Source: Hymenolepis diminuta (Eukaryota > Platyhelminthes > Cestoda > Cyclophyllidea > Hymenolepididae). Taken from it: DNA of 64,000 bases. The position numbers and the translations under genes were made by a program. Of the stretch, positions 1 to 13,263 are shown one piece after another; position 1 is the stretch's first letter, and every line of letters starts with the position of its first letter. The DNA lies in contig CAADRB010000049.1 in assembly GCA_900708905.1 (NCBI GenBank), positions 598,604 through 662,603 on the forward strand, read 5' to 3'. Below the pieces are notes generated by a model. That model was not told the origin of the DNA. It did no database searches and saw only the letters and a list, made by a program, of their open reading frames with translations.

Positions 1-159
1 AGGATTTTTACTATTTCGCTTCATTGCCTACTATGCACAATGAAAGTGCTTTATGTCTGGACTGCATATCATATCCAAAATGCATTTTGGTAATTTCATG
101 TACATAATGGCCAAATATCGTTTATATGTAATAATCATCAATTAAACAATAATGTTTGG

Positions 160-693
160 TTAGGGGGATGCTAAATGGGTAAGTTCTTCTGGAAATTCTT
201 TTTCCGAGTCCATATCAGCCACACTTTCATCCGGTAAACTGCTGAGGTCCAGGTTCAGCGTGGCCTCATCATCCAAATCGATCTGAAGATAAAGGGAATA
301 GTAGGACTAGTTTGCAACACGCTTGCTCATTCGTTTGATCATACCATTTTGATGTAATTTTACTTAAGTAACTAATTACCTACTTACTTACATTATCATA
401 ACAAAATTACCCTTACTTTTAACTTTATCGCCTTTTGGAGCAGCATACTCTTCTTCCGTTCAATAACCTATAACAGAATTCAAGTAACATACAAATCGAA
501 AATGTTTTAGTATTTAGAGATTACTGCCATTTACGTTACCTGATCAACAACCATTGGCATAGTAGACAATCTCCGGTGATCCGGAATAATTTCCATGCTT
601 CCAGTTCTTTCTAATTCCTCTTTCTCCTTTTCTTCTTTCGCTTTTGCTTTAGCTTCCTCCTCTTCCTTCTTCTTATCCTTCTGCAACATTTTT
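160..693 (-). CDS. CNGB: CNGB C-terminal tail exons (540-693, 417-467, 160-282)
   Basis: Three exons encode the cytosolic tail after the binding domain. Exon 540-693 carries a Lys/Glu/Ala-rich run ([17 protein letters not shown]) that is probably helical or coiled coil. Exon 417-467 is a 51-bp microexon starting VIERKKSML. Exon 160-282 ends with an acidic stretch and the residues LTHLASP before a TAA at 160-162. The intron 694-734 is only 41 bp; its acceptor at 694-695 is preferred over a nearer CAG because only it keeps the frame. Confidence 0.82.
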
Positions 694-3600
694 CTAATAA
701 ATATGTAGCATGAATATTATTACACTGAGCATACTGAGCTTTGCGTTTGAGGAGCTTATATGCAGCAGGATAGTTCTTCATAGCCTCTTCGAAGTCAGAC
801 TTAGTAAGACGAAAGAGAGTTGAATACCCCTTAGAACGAACTGTTGCTGTTCTAATATTCTTCCCCTTTATGGCTAGCAGACTAGAGAGAAATAAACAAA
901 ATGAAACAAACCCTCTTTTACTTCACCTGGAGTTTAGACGCCCCCAATATTCGGATAGTATTGAATATATTCTCATAAATACCTTCAACCAGTATTGCAT
1001 TAAGGTCAAGTATTAATAAACATTTTAATTAAACGACATATTTAAGACTTACTACACTTTGCTTTTGACTTTAATATTTATAATATTAACAATCTATTAC
1101 ACATGCGGACGAATCAATGTTGCACGGCAAGGCGTTCAATTAAATCATTAGTGAGCTTTGAAGTTCACGCAAATGAACTCACCCAGGAACCTGGAGGCCA
1201 AATAAAGAATTTTGAACGTTAGAGCATTTCACATATTACGGATACGTAACGGATATGTAATACTGTTTGACATCAGACAGGCTTAATCAAAGAATCTCTT
1301 CTTTAACATCTCACAAATCAAACTGAGTGCTTAAAAGGACCTTTCTTCGTTGTAACTAGGGTTGTGTGGTTCTATAATTTAGCCATTTTATGCATTTACA
1401 CCTCGCGCGAATCACTCACCTTATCTCGCCGAAGACGCTGCCTTCTTTTAGTGTAACAAATACGATGGAGTTATCAGGACCTCCGACAACTTCAACGAAC
1501 CCTTGCTTCACGATATACATCTCCAATCCAACTTCACCCTATTATAGAGACAGGATTAAAGTGTGCATACAGTGGTCAGATTTTATTCAGTCCATTCACC
1601 ATTACAGCCACATCTCTTCATTTTTTCTTCAGACTGAAAAATTTTGTACTTAAGTTACTGAAGTAATCTCTCATTTTGAAGAGAAAATGAATCTAATCCG
1701 TTAGCATTCATAGTTTTAATGTAATCTTGAAACAGATACATTCCTTACCCAATCACTGGATGGGTCACCCCTAATTTCGTATCATTTTATGGGCTCTCCC
1801 TTCTGAACACCTGCTTTTAATCTTATTTTAATTGCTCCAACTTTCCTACTTTCCTATTCCCCCATAGGACGATTATCATTAATTATATCTCCATTTGGCT
1901 CCTTGTAATTTCACTGTCTTCGTCTGTTTTGAGTCGTAGTTCGTGGAGTTAGTGGAATCGAATACGAAGCCTTGTATTTTTATAAGTCCAACTCGGTATG
2001 GCTTTGCATAGTTGAAGTAATACTTTGTTCTCATATGATGTAGGTGTATTTACACGGTACATACATTGTTTAAACCAATCAGCTGTACTCTACGTCATCG
2101 CTATTTGTAACTGGCGTGTATAACTGTTCACTTGCATTGTAAACTCCGCATACATCTGACCTCACACATCATTCATTCAGTATTATTTTTTCTCACATTC
2201 ATGGCCTGCAATGACATAGATGATCAGTACATAAAGATCTTATCTTGGTGCCTATCACTATCATCTAGTGAAACATTCATCTCAGCATAATCTTTAAGGT
2301 ACTTGTACGATTCTTTTATTCCTAATTTATTTTGAATATATAAAATTCAAACATTTATTATGAAAAGATATCGGTGAAATTAACTAGTGTCATTGATAAC
2401 TACACAATTCAGGTCTTTACCTTTTCACAAATCAGAGCCCCAGGTAAAAACAGTATTGGTTTCAGTTTGCAAATCAGATCGAATATCATTGTCCTTTCGC
2501 AGTCTTTAAATAGCGATACCTTACTCAGTGTCTGGTAGTGCACATCAATTAGGACATCCTGCTCGAGCTTCAGTGGTAGAGCGTCAATCAACATGTTCTC
2601 ATCTAAAAAGGGGAGTGAAATATCAGGAACCCAGATGAGTTACCCAGCGTCTTCTGTTGGTTCCAGTTGTGATTGAACCAAGTGCGAACCATGTCAATGT
2701 CCCTTTCAGGGGCTTTAATGCGTTTTAAGTACGTTAGAGTAGCGCTCATGCGTTTCTTATAGGCTTCTTTCTCTGCACTCTGACTGTCCAAAATATCGAT
2801 CACCTGAGGAAAACAAAAGGGCTCAAATCAAAATGTCATAGAATGAGGCTTGACGACAACAAGATGTAGTCTCAAATATGGGGTTTTCATTCTTGAATGA
2901 TTTGGCTCCAGCCTTTTTGAATTACCACCCAAGGAAATACAATAGCAACTCTTAAACGAGACGGTTTTTTTAATCTTATTGATTAAAAATACTTGATTAT
3001 TGATTGAAATATGCTTGTTTCCGTCATCTGGCGATGATACAAATAATCGCATTGTGACTTGACATTCCTAGTATTTCGACTTCACCAACATTAAAGGAAA
3101 GGATCTATAATAGCCGTGTCACCTTTAAGGTTTCATTCAGAGCCTACTTATCGGTGAAAAACCTACCACTACATCTGGCAAATCAAAAAATCAGCGGTTC
3201 ATTTTGTGGATTTGGAAGACCAGTTTTCCTATGGGAATTTATACTTACCAAACTTCCCATTTATTGAGATTTAAATATTAACATTTGAGCATTTTTAAAT
3301 ATTTTATGAGCAAATAAGAAAACTTGGCGCGGCAACAGATTACTCTGTTAGAACATCACTCTAATGTGTTCAGTTTTTCTTTTATGTTTGTGAAGATTCG
3401 CTCTTTTACATATTATTATAAACTTCTTCTTTAACTTCGCCTGCTAATCTTGACAAAACACTGACAACATTTGTATTGTCAAGTCGATAAAAAGTACCTG
3501 ACCGATCAGAATAGCAGAAACATAGACTCCCGTCAGCCAATACACAGTCATAAAAATGAACTCAGGAGGATTTGTGGCATGAGGTAGATTTCCAATTGAA

Positions 3601-6600
3601 GTGGCCATCTTTGTCGCAACGTAGAATGAGTAGATGTATCTGAAAATGGAAACAAAACACTTCCCATTACCAAAGTTGCTTCCCCTAATTAGATCAGCTA
3701 TATTAGTAAATAGTTACGGGTTATTGTTATTGTTGTTGCCGATTGACCAATCGGATGCGTTGAGACCATGAAATCGATTGAAGGCGTAGTAACCGCAACT
3801 TTCAACGTGGATAACGTAGATAAGATACACCATGATCTTCGTCAGTCGAAATGCAAAACCAATACTGACTCGCAAGTCGGCCCGATCGAAGAATTCGATT
3901 ATCACTGGAAGCTAAAGTTGGACAAATTTTATGAAAGGTTTTTTATATTTCCTCCAAAAGTTGTACAACTGTACACTTTTCGGATCACTATGGATGACTT
4001 ATAACAAGGTTAGCAAATTTCTCCCTCTATAAATGCATGAAATCTTCCTCTTATTGATCCATTTGGAAAGGCAAAATGATTAAAACCATGATTTTGAGGT
4101 TAACGTTAATCCAAATGAAGATACAACACCACTGCAGTATAGCTAAATGCCCACATATATAAAACTAAACCTACAGTTGATTAAGGTCAAATAAAATCGA
4201 ATAGAAAGAATATAGGATTGGGATACCTCCATGGTCATTTTTTAAACTTAAAAACTGCCACTATGTAAAGAGTACAAGTGGCATAATCTGACTGAATGTT
4301 AAAAACAATCCAGCTCTGACTTGATGACACTTCGTTTGCCCTAAATGGCAAAATGCCAAGTACAGAATGGAAATAACTTGCAAGATGCGTATATCTATTT
4401 TGGGACAAAGCATATATGCTGCTCATACATGACTAATCAGTCTATCAGTCCAGAACGCGAGAGGCCTCAAATTCAAATTAGCTACAACGATAAAAGGTCA
4501 TCAGACTAATCAAATGCAAATTTCTGACAGCTTTACAACAGTGATTGCTTTTCGCAGTCACTCTGACTATAATTCATTTATTACTGCTTTTGATAAAGAC
4601 GTCCTATTATATTATGTCCAGGGTAATTTTATTTACCTTCTATAACACTTCTTAATGAATAATCAAATAATTTCTCTCAAACTTGTTTTGAAGCCTTACT
4701 ATATATCAATTATTTTTTCATTATTTAATATAAAAAATCAATTTAAGGGGTGTCTTACCTTTAAAATCCGGAAAATACGATATCTGGCCATCACTCTTCC
4801 ATGAATGAGGCTCAGTAGGTCCAATGGTACCACGGATACAATATCCAGTTTGAAATTCAATCCCCTGACATAATTTTTTGCGCAGCTTTTAAAATCTCTC
4901 TAGAAAAAATGCCGTAATTTTGATTTCAATATACTGTAACAATTCCCTGCTCGATAAATTGTATTCGTGGTTTGACAATGATCAAGTCTATCAGGTAGAT
5001 AATGTCTGCTGTACTATCACACGTTACCCACATAGTTTGATGCTCCATTTTATCATAAATATCAAAAGCTTCACGGAATGGTATTGCAACGCTGTTATAA
5101 ATGAGTGCGACCATTACAAAGAACAGCCAAATGACATAAAATATTCCTAAACAGATAATATGTTACTTAAATTTAGTAAGTACCATCTTACCGTTTGGCT
5201 CAATTGTGACATTAATAAATTCCTTAGGAGTGGGAAGCCAAGAGGGCAGAATTACCTTCCAAGTAGTAGGAACATTGGTTGATAGTCCAAGAAATTCAGC
5301 TGAAACTAGTGAATGAGACCTCAATCAGGCACATTTAAATAAGAAATTGAGTAGTTTTACAGACCTTCAGTTGGTTTCGGCGCCAGATCGCCGCCATCGT
5401 CAATGGCAACATAGTAGAGACGGGTATCTTCAGCTTTTAGAAAGGGCACTTTGTAGGGACTAGTGTCGATGAAACAGGGAGGGCGTCTAATGTACAGGGA
5501 GCGGGGAGGATTGTGCCATAATGAGTACTTTTCCTCTTCGACTGTATAACCAATATCTAACTGACCTTCTGCTGAGGTTGTGGTCTCTGAAATACAAATA
5601 TGACAGTGCACATATAACATTTATTTTTAATGTTTTGCTATTACCAATAGTCCTACTGTGCATTTTAACCACGACATGCAAACATAGGAAGTAATACATC
5701 TCTCAGAAAAGTAAGACAATGAGCCGAAGCGATTAATAATTAACGTTGATGTGTCATCCGGTAACTGGAGTGATCAGTCTGACGAGATCTGAGTTTGAAC
5801 GGTAGGTTTGGAATCAAAGAGTTCTTCCATTTTCCAAAATTAGCAAAATTAAACTGAAAATTGCAAGCTCACCGATTTCAAGGTTCAAACTAAGGGGAAA
5901 GATTGTGACCGAAGTCCCCAATATTGGCAACTTTCATCAATTAATTGCTAAACCTTGCCAATATCCTAGACACTTTGCGTCTGCCCGGACAGTCATTAAA
6001 AATTTTTTAAAAATCTGGTTAAATGACTGCTCCGAAACCAACACTTCGGTTTTCGCTTAGTACCCAAATAATGTGGACATCCTATAACGGAATGCCACAG
6101 TAACTTTATACTGATAACCAATCAAATAACAAATAGATGGGCAGGAAGTTTATTAATAAAAGGCGATATTCGAAGAGAAATAAATTATATGTATATATAA
6201 CTTTGAGAACACTGGTCACGTACACGACAGACGTTCTTTTATGAGTGCGCGCGAAGTCAAATATATGCGCTATATTTCAAAATGTGGAACTTGTTTATCA
6301 TATGGATCCCGATTAAAAAGAAATCCATAGCTATTCTTCCGAGGAGTAAATGAGACATCGGATCTGGTTTAATCAACTTTGAGTCCTCGATGCTATGGTC
6401 AACGAGTCAATCTTTTATTTTCATCGATGTAAATTCAACTGAACTGGCGAATTCTAGTCAACGAGGGGGATGGAAATTATTCATTAAACTAAGGGAACTG
6501 AAACAATATGGATTCGATATAATGTCTTTATCATTTAGAGGTTTAATTAATAAGCTCAATAATTTTGAAGGTCTTACAGAGGATATGACTTGGACAAAGA

Positions 6601-8568
6601 GATGCATAGCATTTGCATTTTTATGCACTAAAGAGAGAGCTTTGTGAGACTTTATGATTAACTTTCGTGCATTTTGAAGAGATTCATGACATTTTTGAAA
6701 CTTCTACACACGTTGAACGTGTGACTTTCAATTTGACTCCGCGACTGTTTTCTGTCTACCTTCTTCGTGTTATTTCTTTTCACTGTTGACATGCTATGCA
6801 CATTTGGTGCCTCTCAAATAGGTTTGTAGAAGTATTCTAAGTACTCTAAGAGGGTCTGTTTTAAAAAAAACAAGATCACAACCTCTTCTAATTTGTTAAC
6901 CTACTTTAACGTAATAAGGCATCAAAAGACGCGTAGGTAAGTGATAGTTGCTCGAAGCGCGGGTTTAATACGTGATGAGCGTCATTGATAGATTTATGGC
7001 AGTCCAAGAGAAATGTGAAGGACAGGCGAGTCCGATCTAAGGTCTCGTTAAAAAATCTATACTACCATTTTACGAGATGTCCCATTGGTAAAATCCTATG
7101 GTAAACTGGAACAGATTCTGCGGAGGCCAGAAACTCAGCTTCTGGATGGATGAAAACCGTGCACTTCGCCAACCTACTACAGCTGTCTCAAATAAAACGT
7201 TCCGTACCCACTGTCCGAATATATGTTGTGAGCTAGAATAGACATATCTTGTGGTAAAACACAACACAAAGATTTCAACACTATTATTATTGTTAACCAC
7301 AGTAATACTAAGGACTTCTGCTAATTTTAATCGTGAGGAACAATTGAAATCGACTAATAGATATTTCATTAAATGATAAACGAGAGCGAATCAAGAAGAT
7401 ACTGAGAGCAATATCAAGTTATCAAAGAGTCTCGTTTCATTTTATTTTTGGATTCGGTTGTACGGCATTAACTAAATGGGTATCATATGTTGGAAAACTC
7501 AAATTTCACGATTCCTCTTCTGGATTGCAGTATATACTTTGTTGACCGTTTTCATTCAAGAAGAGTCGGTGCTCTCACTTCACTTCCAATTTTTCCTCAA
7601 TGGTTGTGAAGGCAAAATATTTTCAGATAATGGTGTTTCAGTATAGCGAACAATATGACAATATCTGCTTGAACTTAGAAATTGTCTTAAGATATAAAAA
7701 GTCTCCCGAAGCTGACAAAACAGCCTTGACTCAACAGAGGTTCGAAGAACCTTTGGTATTACTTTAAGAAAAGGAGATATAAAAGAATACAGTGGTGGCA
7801 GTTCAGGCAAAACTCCGTTTAATTTCAGTCCTTCCCTATTTTATCTATTTCAATTTCAAAGTCGAAGTACATAATAGTTCTCTATGCGGTTGAATAATGA
7901 TGGTGTCCTATCTATAGTTGAATTTTATTAAATATACAAATGGTCAAATTTACTGCCAATAATCGTGTATTTATCACTAACTGTTGTAAGGCTCTGCACC
8001 CATAATGGATTGAGCCAATTAAAACATATTTAGGACTTACGAAGATCACCAGTTTCCTCTTCACTGCTTTCCGATTTCTCCTCCTCTTTAACAACAAACT
8101 CGCGTTTCTTGACGAGTTCAGTTCTCTGTGAGAAGCTCTGTCTCAGCTCCCTCAAACGAGATTCTATCCCTGCTGATAATCGACTTTCCGGTCTAGAAGA
8201 AAATTAACATTTAGCCTCTTCATATTCGATTGATTCCATTTTATTTCCAATGTTAAAAGGAATAAAGTAAGGTAAATTTTAGATGATTAACAAAACCTAG
8301 AATCCAAGGTTCCAAGTGTTTTGGTGTTTATTTAAAAATAGAAGTGGCCATGATATCTTATCTAAAGATGAGCTTGTATTACAAGATATATAATTAATCA
8401 TTCTTTTTTTACAGCCTTGAAAAGTGGAGCCTTTTGAATGAAAGCTGACAGTACTGACAATCCGCTTACCTATTCTGTTTCGGATAGGGAATACATTCAG
8501 CAGGTTTGTCGTTATTATTGACGAATTGTATGCGGGCATGTCTAATCGCAAATAAGTTCCGACAAAGT
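160..8568 (-). CDS. CNGB: Cyclic nucleotide-gated cation channel, beta-type subunit (15 exons, 5' end incomplete)
   Basis: This is a cyclic nucleotide-gated channel subunit, a membrane protein that opens a cation pore on binding cGMP or cAMP in sensory signalling. Exons in transcript order are 8470-8568, 8041-8192, 5365-5586, 5192-5299, 4935-5146, 4759-4899, 3718-3911, 3498-3639, 2644-2803, 2421-2602, 1420-1538, 735-881, 540-693, 417-467 and 160-282. Every junction has GT/AG ends and compatible codon phase. The joined 2206 bases give about 734 residues plus stop. Domains in order are a cytosolic leader, S1-S2, S3, S4-S5, pore and S6, C-linker, cyclic-nucleotide-binding domain and an acidic/lysine-rich tail. 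Beta type is favoured by the CNGB-like leader motif RLRELRQSF, by VVGGPDNS in the binding domain, and by the lack of the pore glutamate typical of alpha subunits. The start codon is not assigned, because the first listed exon needs two bases from an upstream exon. Confidence 0.88.
735..1538 (-). CDS. CNGB: CNGB cyclic-nucleotide-binding domain exons (1420-1538 and 735-881)
   Basis: The two exons join within the Ser codon of the FGEIS motif, giving SVFGEISLLA followed by RTATV. This is the phosphate-binding cassette of the domain. The conserved Arg and Thr that contact the cyclic phosphate, with Thr associated with cGMP preference in the CNG family, are present. Upstream, [17 protein letters not shown] is a close match to CNG channel beta-roll sequence. 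The second exon ends in the C-helix region around [10 protein letters not shown]. The intron between them is 882-1419. Confidence 0.9.
2421..2803 (-). CDS. CNGB: CNGB C-linker and start of binding domain (2644-2803 and 2421-2602)
   Basis: Exon 2644-2803 begins [19 protein letters not shown] and includes [15 protein letters not shown], the A'/B' helices of the C-linker that couple ligand binding to the gate. Exon 2421-2602 continues with [19 protein letters not shown] and then [17 protein letters not shown], leading to LPGALICEK. The two join through a split Asp codon. The intron 2603-2643 is 41 bp. Confidence 0.9.
3498..3639 (-). CDS. CNGB: CNGB pore loop and S6 exon
   Basis: The exon encodes [19 protein letters not shown], the pore helix and selectivity filter, followed by the S6 segment [19 protein letters not shown]. 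In alpha subunits the filter reads TIGETPPP and its glutamate binds divalent cations; here the aligned residue is Asn (SIGNLP). Loss of the glutamate is normal for beta subunits, which usually have Gly there, so Asn is a variant of that pattern. Confidence 0.9.
3718..3911 (-). CDS. CNGB: CNGB end of S4, S5 and pore turret exon
   Basis: The exon opens with [19 protein letters not shown], matching the CNG segment after S4. It then gives S5 as [19 protein letters not shown] and an outer turret [10 protein letters not shown] followed by six consecutive Asn residues and Pro. The Asn run is encoded by mixed AAC/AAT codons at about 3719-3736. NAS in the turret is a possible N-glycosylation site. Confidence 0.88.
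4759..4899 (-). CDS. CNGB: CNGB S2-S3 linker, S3 and start of S4
   Basis: The exon encodes [19 protein letters not shown] then [20 protein letters not shown] and YRIFRILK. The motif [12 protein letters not shown] is characteristic of CNG S3. S4 has the reduced regularly spaced arginine pattern of this weakly voltage-dependent family. The length is 141 bp, phase 0 at both ends. The acceptor with the long T tract (about 4900-4910) keeps the frame from the S1-S2 exon, whereas an internal CAG at 4865-4867 does not. Confidence 0.87.
4935..5146 (-). CDS. CNGB: CNGB S1 and S2 exon
   Basis: The exon encodes S1 ([19 protein letters not shown]), the conserved [12 protein letters not shown] linker, and S2 ([17 protein letters not shown]) ending EQGIVT. 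It is flanked by two tiny introns, 4900-4934 (35 bp) on the 3' side and 5147-5191 (45 bp) on the 5' side. Both have GT/AG ends and correct phase. Confidence 0.88.
5192..5586 (-). CDS. CNGB: CNGB cytosolic leader before S1 (5365-5586 and 5192-5299)
   Basis: Exon 5365-5586 encodes a pre-S1 cytosolic region starting [13 protein letters not shown] and ending [10 protein letters not shown]. Exon 5192-5299 contains [20 protein letters not shown] and joins in phase to the S1 exon as PNG-IFYVIW. The donor of 5365-5586 is a weak GTCTGT, but it is the only phase-compatible choice; using the GT four bases later would create a stop. The intron 5300-5364 is 65 bp. Confidence 0.8.
5587..8040 (-). other. 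Large CNGB intron (2.45 kb)
   Basis: This stretch is AT-rich, holds only short random ORFs and is bounded by in-phase splice sites. I see no repeat, RNA gene or transposon in it. Confidence 0.6.
8041..8568 (-). CDS. CNGB: CNGB N-terminal cytosolic exons (8470-8568 and 8041-8192)
   Basis: Exon 8041-8192 encodes [20 protein letters not shown] and then [24 protein letters not shown]. This resembles the vertebrate CNGB segment with an RLQEL...RTEKVKEK helix followed by an acidic stretch. Exon 8470-8568 encodes [20 protein letters not shown] and ends PYPKQNR, with a strong pyrimidine-rich acceptor at 8569-8570. The acceptor implies that an upstream exon ending in phase 2 exists. Confidence 0.7.
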
Positions 8569-8786
8569 CTGGACAGAAAAAATTTATAAAACAGTTGTCT
8601 ACTCAGTAGTGGTCTGACCTTCAGCAGCCATTTATATGAACAGACTAATCTCTTGTTCAAAGTTTCTGCCTTTATCTTGCTCAATTATATCGGTTTCAAG
8701 TCTAAAGGTAACCTAGGTATATAACAGTTTTGACCTGCTATAAATTGTAATTGGAATAAATTATGGTTTATTTTTCGGGGCAAGGC

Positions 8787-9175
8787 CCTTTTTACGCCAT
8801 TGTAATCTTAGGAAGTCTAGTTTCTGTCGCTACGACCTAGGTGCACTCTTGATATTGCTACACTACTGTCAGCTCAGACCCGAAGAGAGGAGACAAGTCG
8901 GAAACGTAGTTCCTCCAAGACACTTTATTAATACCACAGAGATTATCTATATATCGTGGTTTTTGTCTTCATATTATTGATATTTGGAGCACGAAACATC
9001 TCCCCACCGACGGTAGTTTTTTTCCCGAATAGCTACCACTCTCTCTGGGGTGACATGCGCCCGAATACTGATAATAATGATGAGCTAATCAGTGAGTATA
9101 GGTCGGGTACTACTCACCTCTGGGAGAAACATGTCCTCTGCGGCTTAGAGCTTTGTTTATTGACATCCATATCTA
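8787..9175 (+). repeat. Dispersed repeat family I, copy A
   Basis: The segment resembles two others in this window (from about 17952 and from about 18958). Shared landmarks in order are a GGAAGTCTAGTT-like block, a TGTCAGCTCAGA block that corresponds to CAGTTGACTC in the other copies, an AGAGAGGA block, a TTTATTAAT block, and further on CCTCTGCGGCTTAGAGCTTT, which matches copy C closely. Copies are diverged, with no coding capacity seen. It may be a SINE, a TRIM-like or an LTR-derived element. Ends are approximate, and this copy lies in the presumed 5' part of the channel gene. Confidence 0.45.
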
Positions 9176-9557
9176 AATCAATGGATGGTTACCACGCGAT
9201 GTATCTTTTATTCCCAAAACATCATTTTACTTCATGAAATAAAGTAAAGGTGGTGTTGTTAATATTCGTACTAAAATACAGGGGGAGAGTAAACGAATAT
9301 GGAGATTGCGTTAACGAAAGCGAAGATTTTGCGGAAGCCCAACTTATGATTGGTCCATAGAGCCTTCACATTAAGAGATAATTGGGCCTTGCAATCAGTT
9401 GTCAAGATTATTGACTGACAATCGCACCGGATGTCATTTTCATTCACCGATTTTTACATTCACATACATTTTTAAATATCAAATATTATAATGACGACTT
9501 TTGATTCATTCGATAGCAGAAACTTCACAATTGAGGTCATTCATTTTTAATACTTAC

Positions 9558-9612
9558 TGTTTAGAACTTCCTTGTTTTTCCCCCTGTTTGAATTTTATCA
9601 TGAATAAAGATA
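9558..9612 (-). CDS. Tentative upstream CNGB exon
   Basis: A 55-bp segment with a good GTAAGT donor at 9556-9557 and a weak AAAG acceptor would supply exactly the phase needed by the exon at 8470-8568, and the phase left by the candidate at 9992-10055. It would encode about 18 residues including IKFKQGEKQGSSK. Support is splice signals and phase only, with no family match. It also contains an ATG that could be a start codon. Confidence 0.28.
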
Positions 9613-9991
9613 CTTTATTTTAGTTACCTAATAGGGTTGAGATGGTCCATGATTTTCATATATGCAAATATTTAATTGTGGCGACTTTGACAGATTTCTC
9701 TCCGTTTAACAATGACAAATTCGATAATTGCAGCAAATATAATGTATGTGTACAGCGTAAAAGTGGCAGATTCATTGCAATCTTTAAATTTTATCTAAAT
9801 AGTCCCAATTTAATAGATATTTATGGTTTTCAAGAAGAAATCTTACAAATTTGAACGCAAAAGCGGTTGAATAGGGCGCCTGGATTGATCAGTGGTCCTT
9901 GAAAGGGTGCTATTTGCTGAAGAAAGAACTAATAAATTTTAACTTTGAAGCAAAAAAAAACACCTATACTGTAAATAGCGTTTAAACTTAC

Positions 9992-10055
9992 GGTAAGACT
10001 GGATGGCCCTTTCAATGATCACTTCGGGAATCGAGCTGGCGCCCTCTTGTGGCCT
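9992..10055 (-). CDS. Tentative 5'-most CNGB exon
   Basis: This 64-bp segment has a GTAAGT donor (9990-9991) and a pyrimidine-rich acceptor (TTTTTTCCCTAAAG). Only one of its three frames is open, encoding RPQEGASSIPEVIIERAIQS. It could belong to the channel's N-terminus or to a separate transcript. I do not recognise the peptide as a defined domain. Confidence 0.4.
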
Positions 10056-11480
10056 CTTTAGGGAAAAAACAATGTCATCGTCAATGATAGATGATAGGCG
10101 AGTATTAAGATAATATTATATAATACTGCATATAATCGACGATTAATAAATCGATATATTAAAAATAACTAAGCGCTCATCCACGAGACGACGGATGATT
10201 ATGCTTATATTTTCATTCGGATAATTAAACTATCGCTTTCATTAATAGAAATTGCAAATAATTTCACTCTAGAGATATCGATCAAATTCAATATTTCTTA
10301 TTTAATCTTTGTAGTACTTAATCTCCACTAAAATTCTACATGAAACTTTGGGTCGTAAGTATACTGTGCTATACAAGTTTCGCCATTTTAGGGCTCTAAT
10401 GCGGACACATTTACAAGACAAACCTCGTAAGGTCACGTTTGATCAATGAAAACCAAGACTTCCTGATGGTTGCACAACGAGGTCTTAACTGAACCTCAAT
10501 AACTAGCCTTACTAGACTTACGTGTGATTTTATGTTTTTGAGTGGCAACGTAGACTTTAAGAGAAAAAGAATCCTCTTTAATTGTGAGTTCAGGGCTAGT
10601 TTGTGAACAAAATCTAGTAATTTGTTTGAAACATGACAAATAGAACTTTTCGTTTTTTTGAACAGCTAAACCTAATTACTAATACCTCATTTTAGATAAA
10701 CTGCCGCGTAAACGTCCTTATAATGCATTAGGCTTATTTACGCGCGAACCCAAGATATTAAAGCCCCTATAAATGGCTCAATTTCAAATAAAATATGCTA
10801 GTTCAAATTGAGGAGATTCCAAAATTGTTTAGGAGAAGAGAGCCTATTCTGGATGAATTGATTAATTTGTTCCGGCGGCCCAGAGATTGATGAAGGATGC
10901 TTACTTCAGATGTTTAAAGTATGCCCGCATTCAGTTCGTCCCGAAAATTTTGTGATTTAAGAGGTAAATTGGTGCATATTTTAAGGTAAAACAGACTGAA
11001 AGGCCAAGATGTTTGCACCGGACTAATGAATGAGTCATCACTTATGACGTCTGATAAAGTTGTTAAGGTCTTTTCTACGTGATGCGGAGCTCGGCAGCTC
11101 CTCCGTCCCAGTGTCTTATTAACACGGGAATGATTTGAGTTACACGTGAGAAATTAAATGAATTTAATCAGAAGCAACTTTATTGCACTCTGAATAAAGA
11201 TTAGATCAGAAACCAATCCGATTTCTAAAGAAATGGAATCAGTTAACTATAATGTTATGATCCAAATATCATTAAGGTGCGGTTCAAATACTGATTAAAT
11301 GTTTAATTTGCGAGAAAATTAGTAAACACATATTTAATGTTTTTAAATTTTATTTTGTAGACCTAAAAATAGCCAAAACAAATTAAAATTCGTCAAAATT
11401 TTCCCTATAGCAAATAAGCAAACATGAACTATCGCTCTTGTGTAAAATATGAACGGATAAGGTACAATGCTTGCCAAAGT
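10056..11480. other. Intergenic spacer between divergent CNGB and actin genes
   Basis: The spacer has no convincing exon. It is AT-rich with a few GC-richer patches (about 10700-10760 and 11080-11130). It must contain the CNGB promoter if 9992-10055 is its first exon, but I cannot point to it. Confidence 0.5.
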
Positions 11481-11488
11481 CCTGCCGT

Positions 11489-12999
<1,511 letters not shown>

Positions 13000-13257
13000 G
13001 GTGTCTCGTTTGGAGCCCTTATTCAGAGAGGAGAAGGAGCAGAACGATTCTTTGTCCTCCATAGGCTATCAACACTCTCAATCTCTTACCATTTCGCGAC
13101 TATTTCATGTCTTCTCTTGTCTTCATCCCTTTATCCCACTTGTTATGGTGTATGCTACTGCGCTCGATAACTACTTACTCTTAAACCATCTTACTTACTC
13201 TTTCGTGCCTATCCCACATTTCGTCGGCAAAATCTAACAAAATGCATCGAATTTAGA

Positions 13258-13263
13258 AATAAA
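13258..13263 (+). terminator. Actin poly(A) signal AATAAA
   Basis: A canonical AATAAA lies 258 bp after the actin stop codon and is followed by a T-rich tract at about 13285-13298. The 3' UTR between is pyrimidine-rich and non-coding. Confidence 0.75.

Noticed and set aside
8466..8684. ATG-initiated reading of the CNGB exon from 8684
   Set aside because: A strong pyrimidine-tract acceptor at 8569-8570 lies inside, and the upstream part is unlike CNG channels, so the ORF start is more likely intron read-through.
8866..8960. Hammerhead ribozyme in repeat copy A
   Set aside because: A GAAAC core-like string is present but the CTGANGA core box is not found at the right place on either strand.
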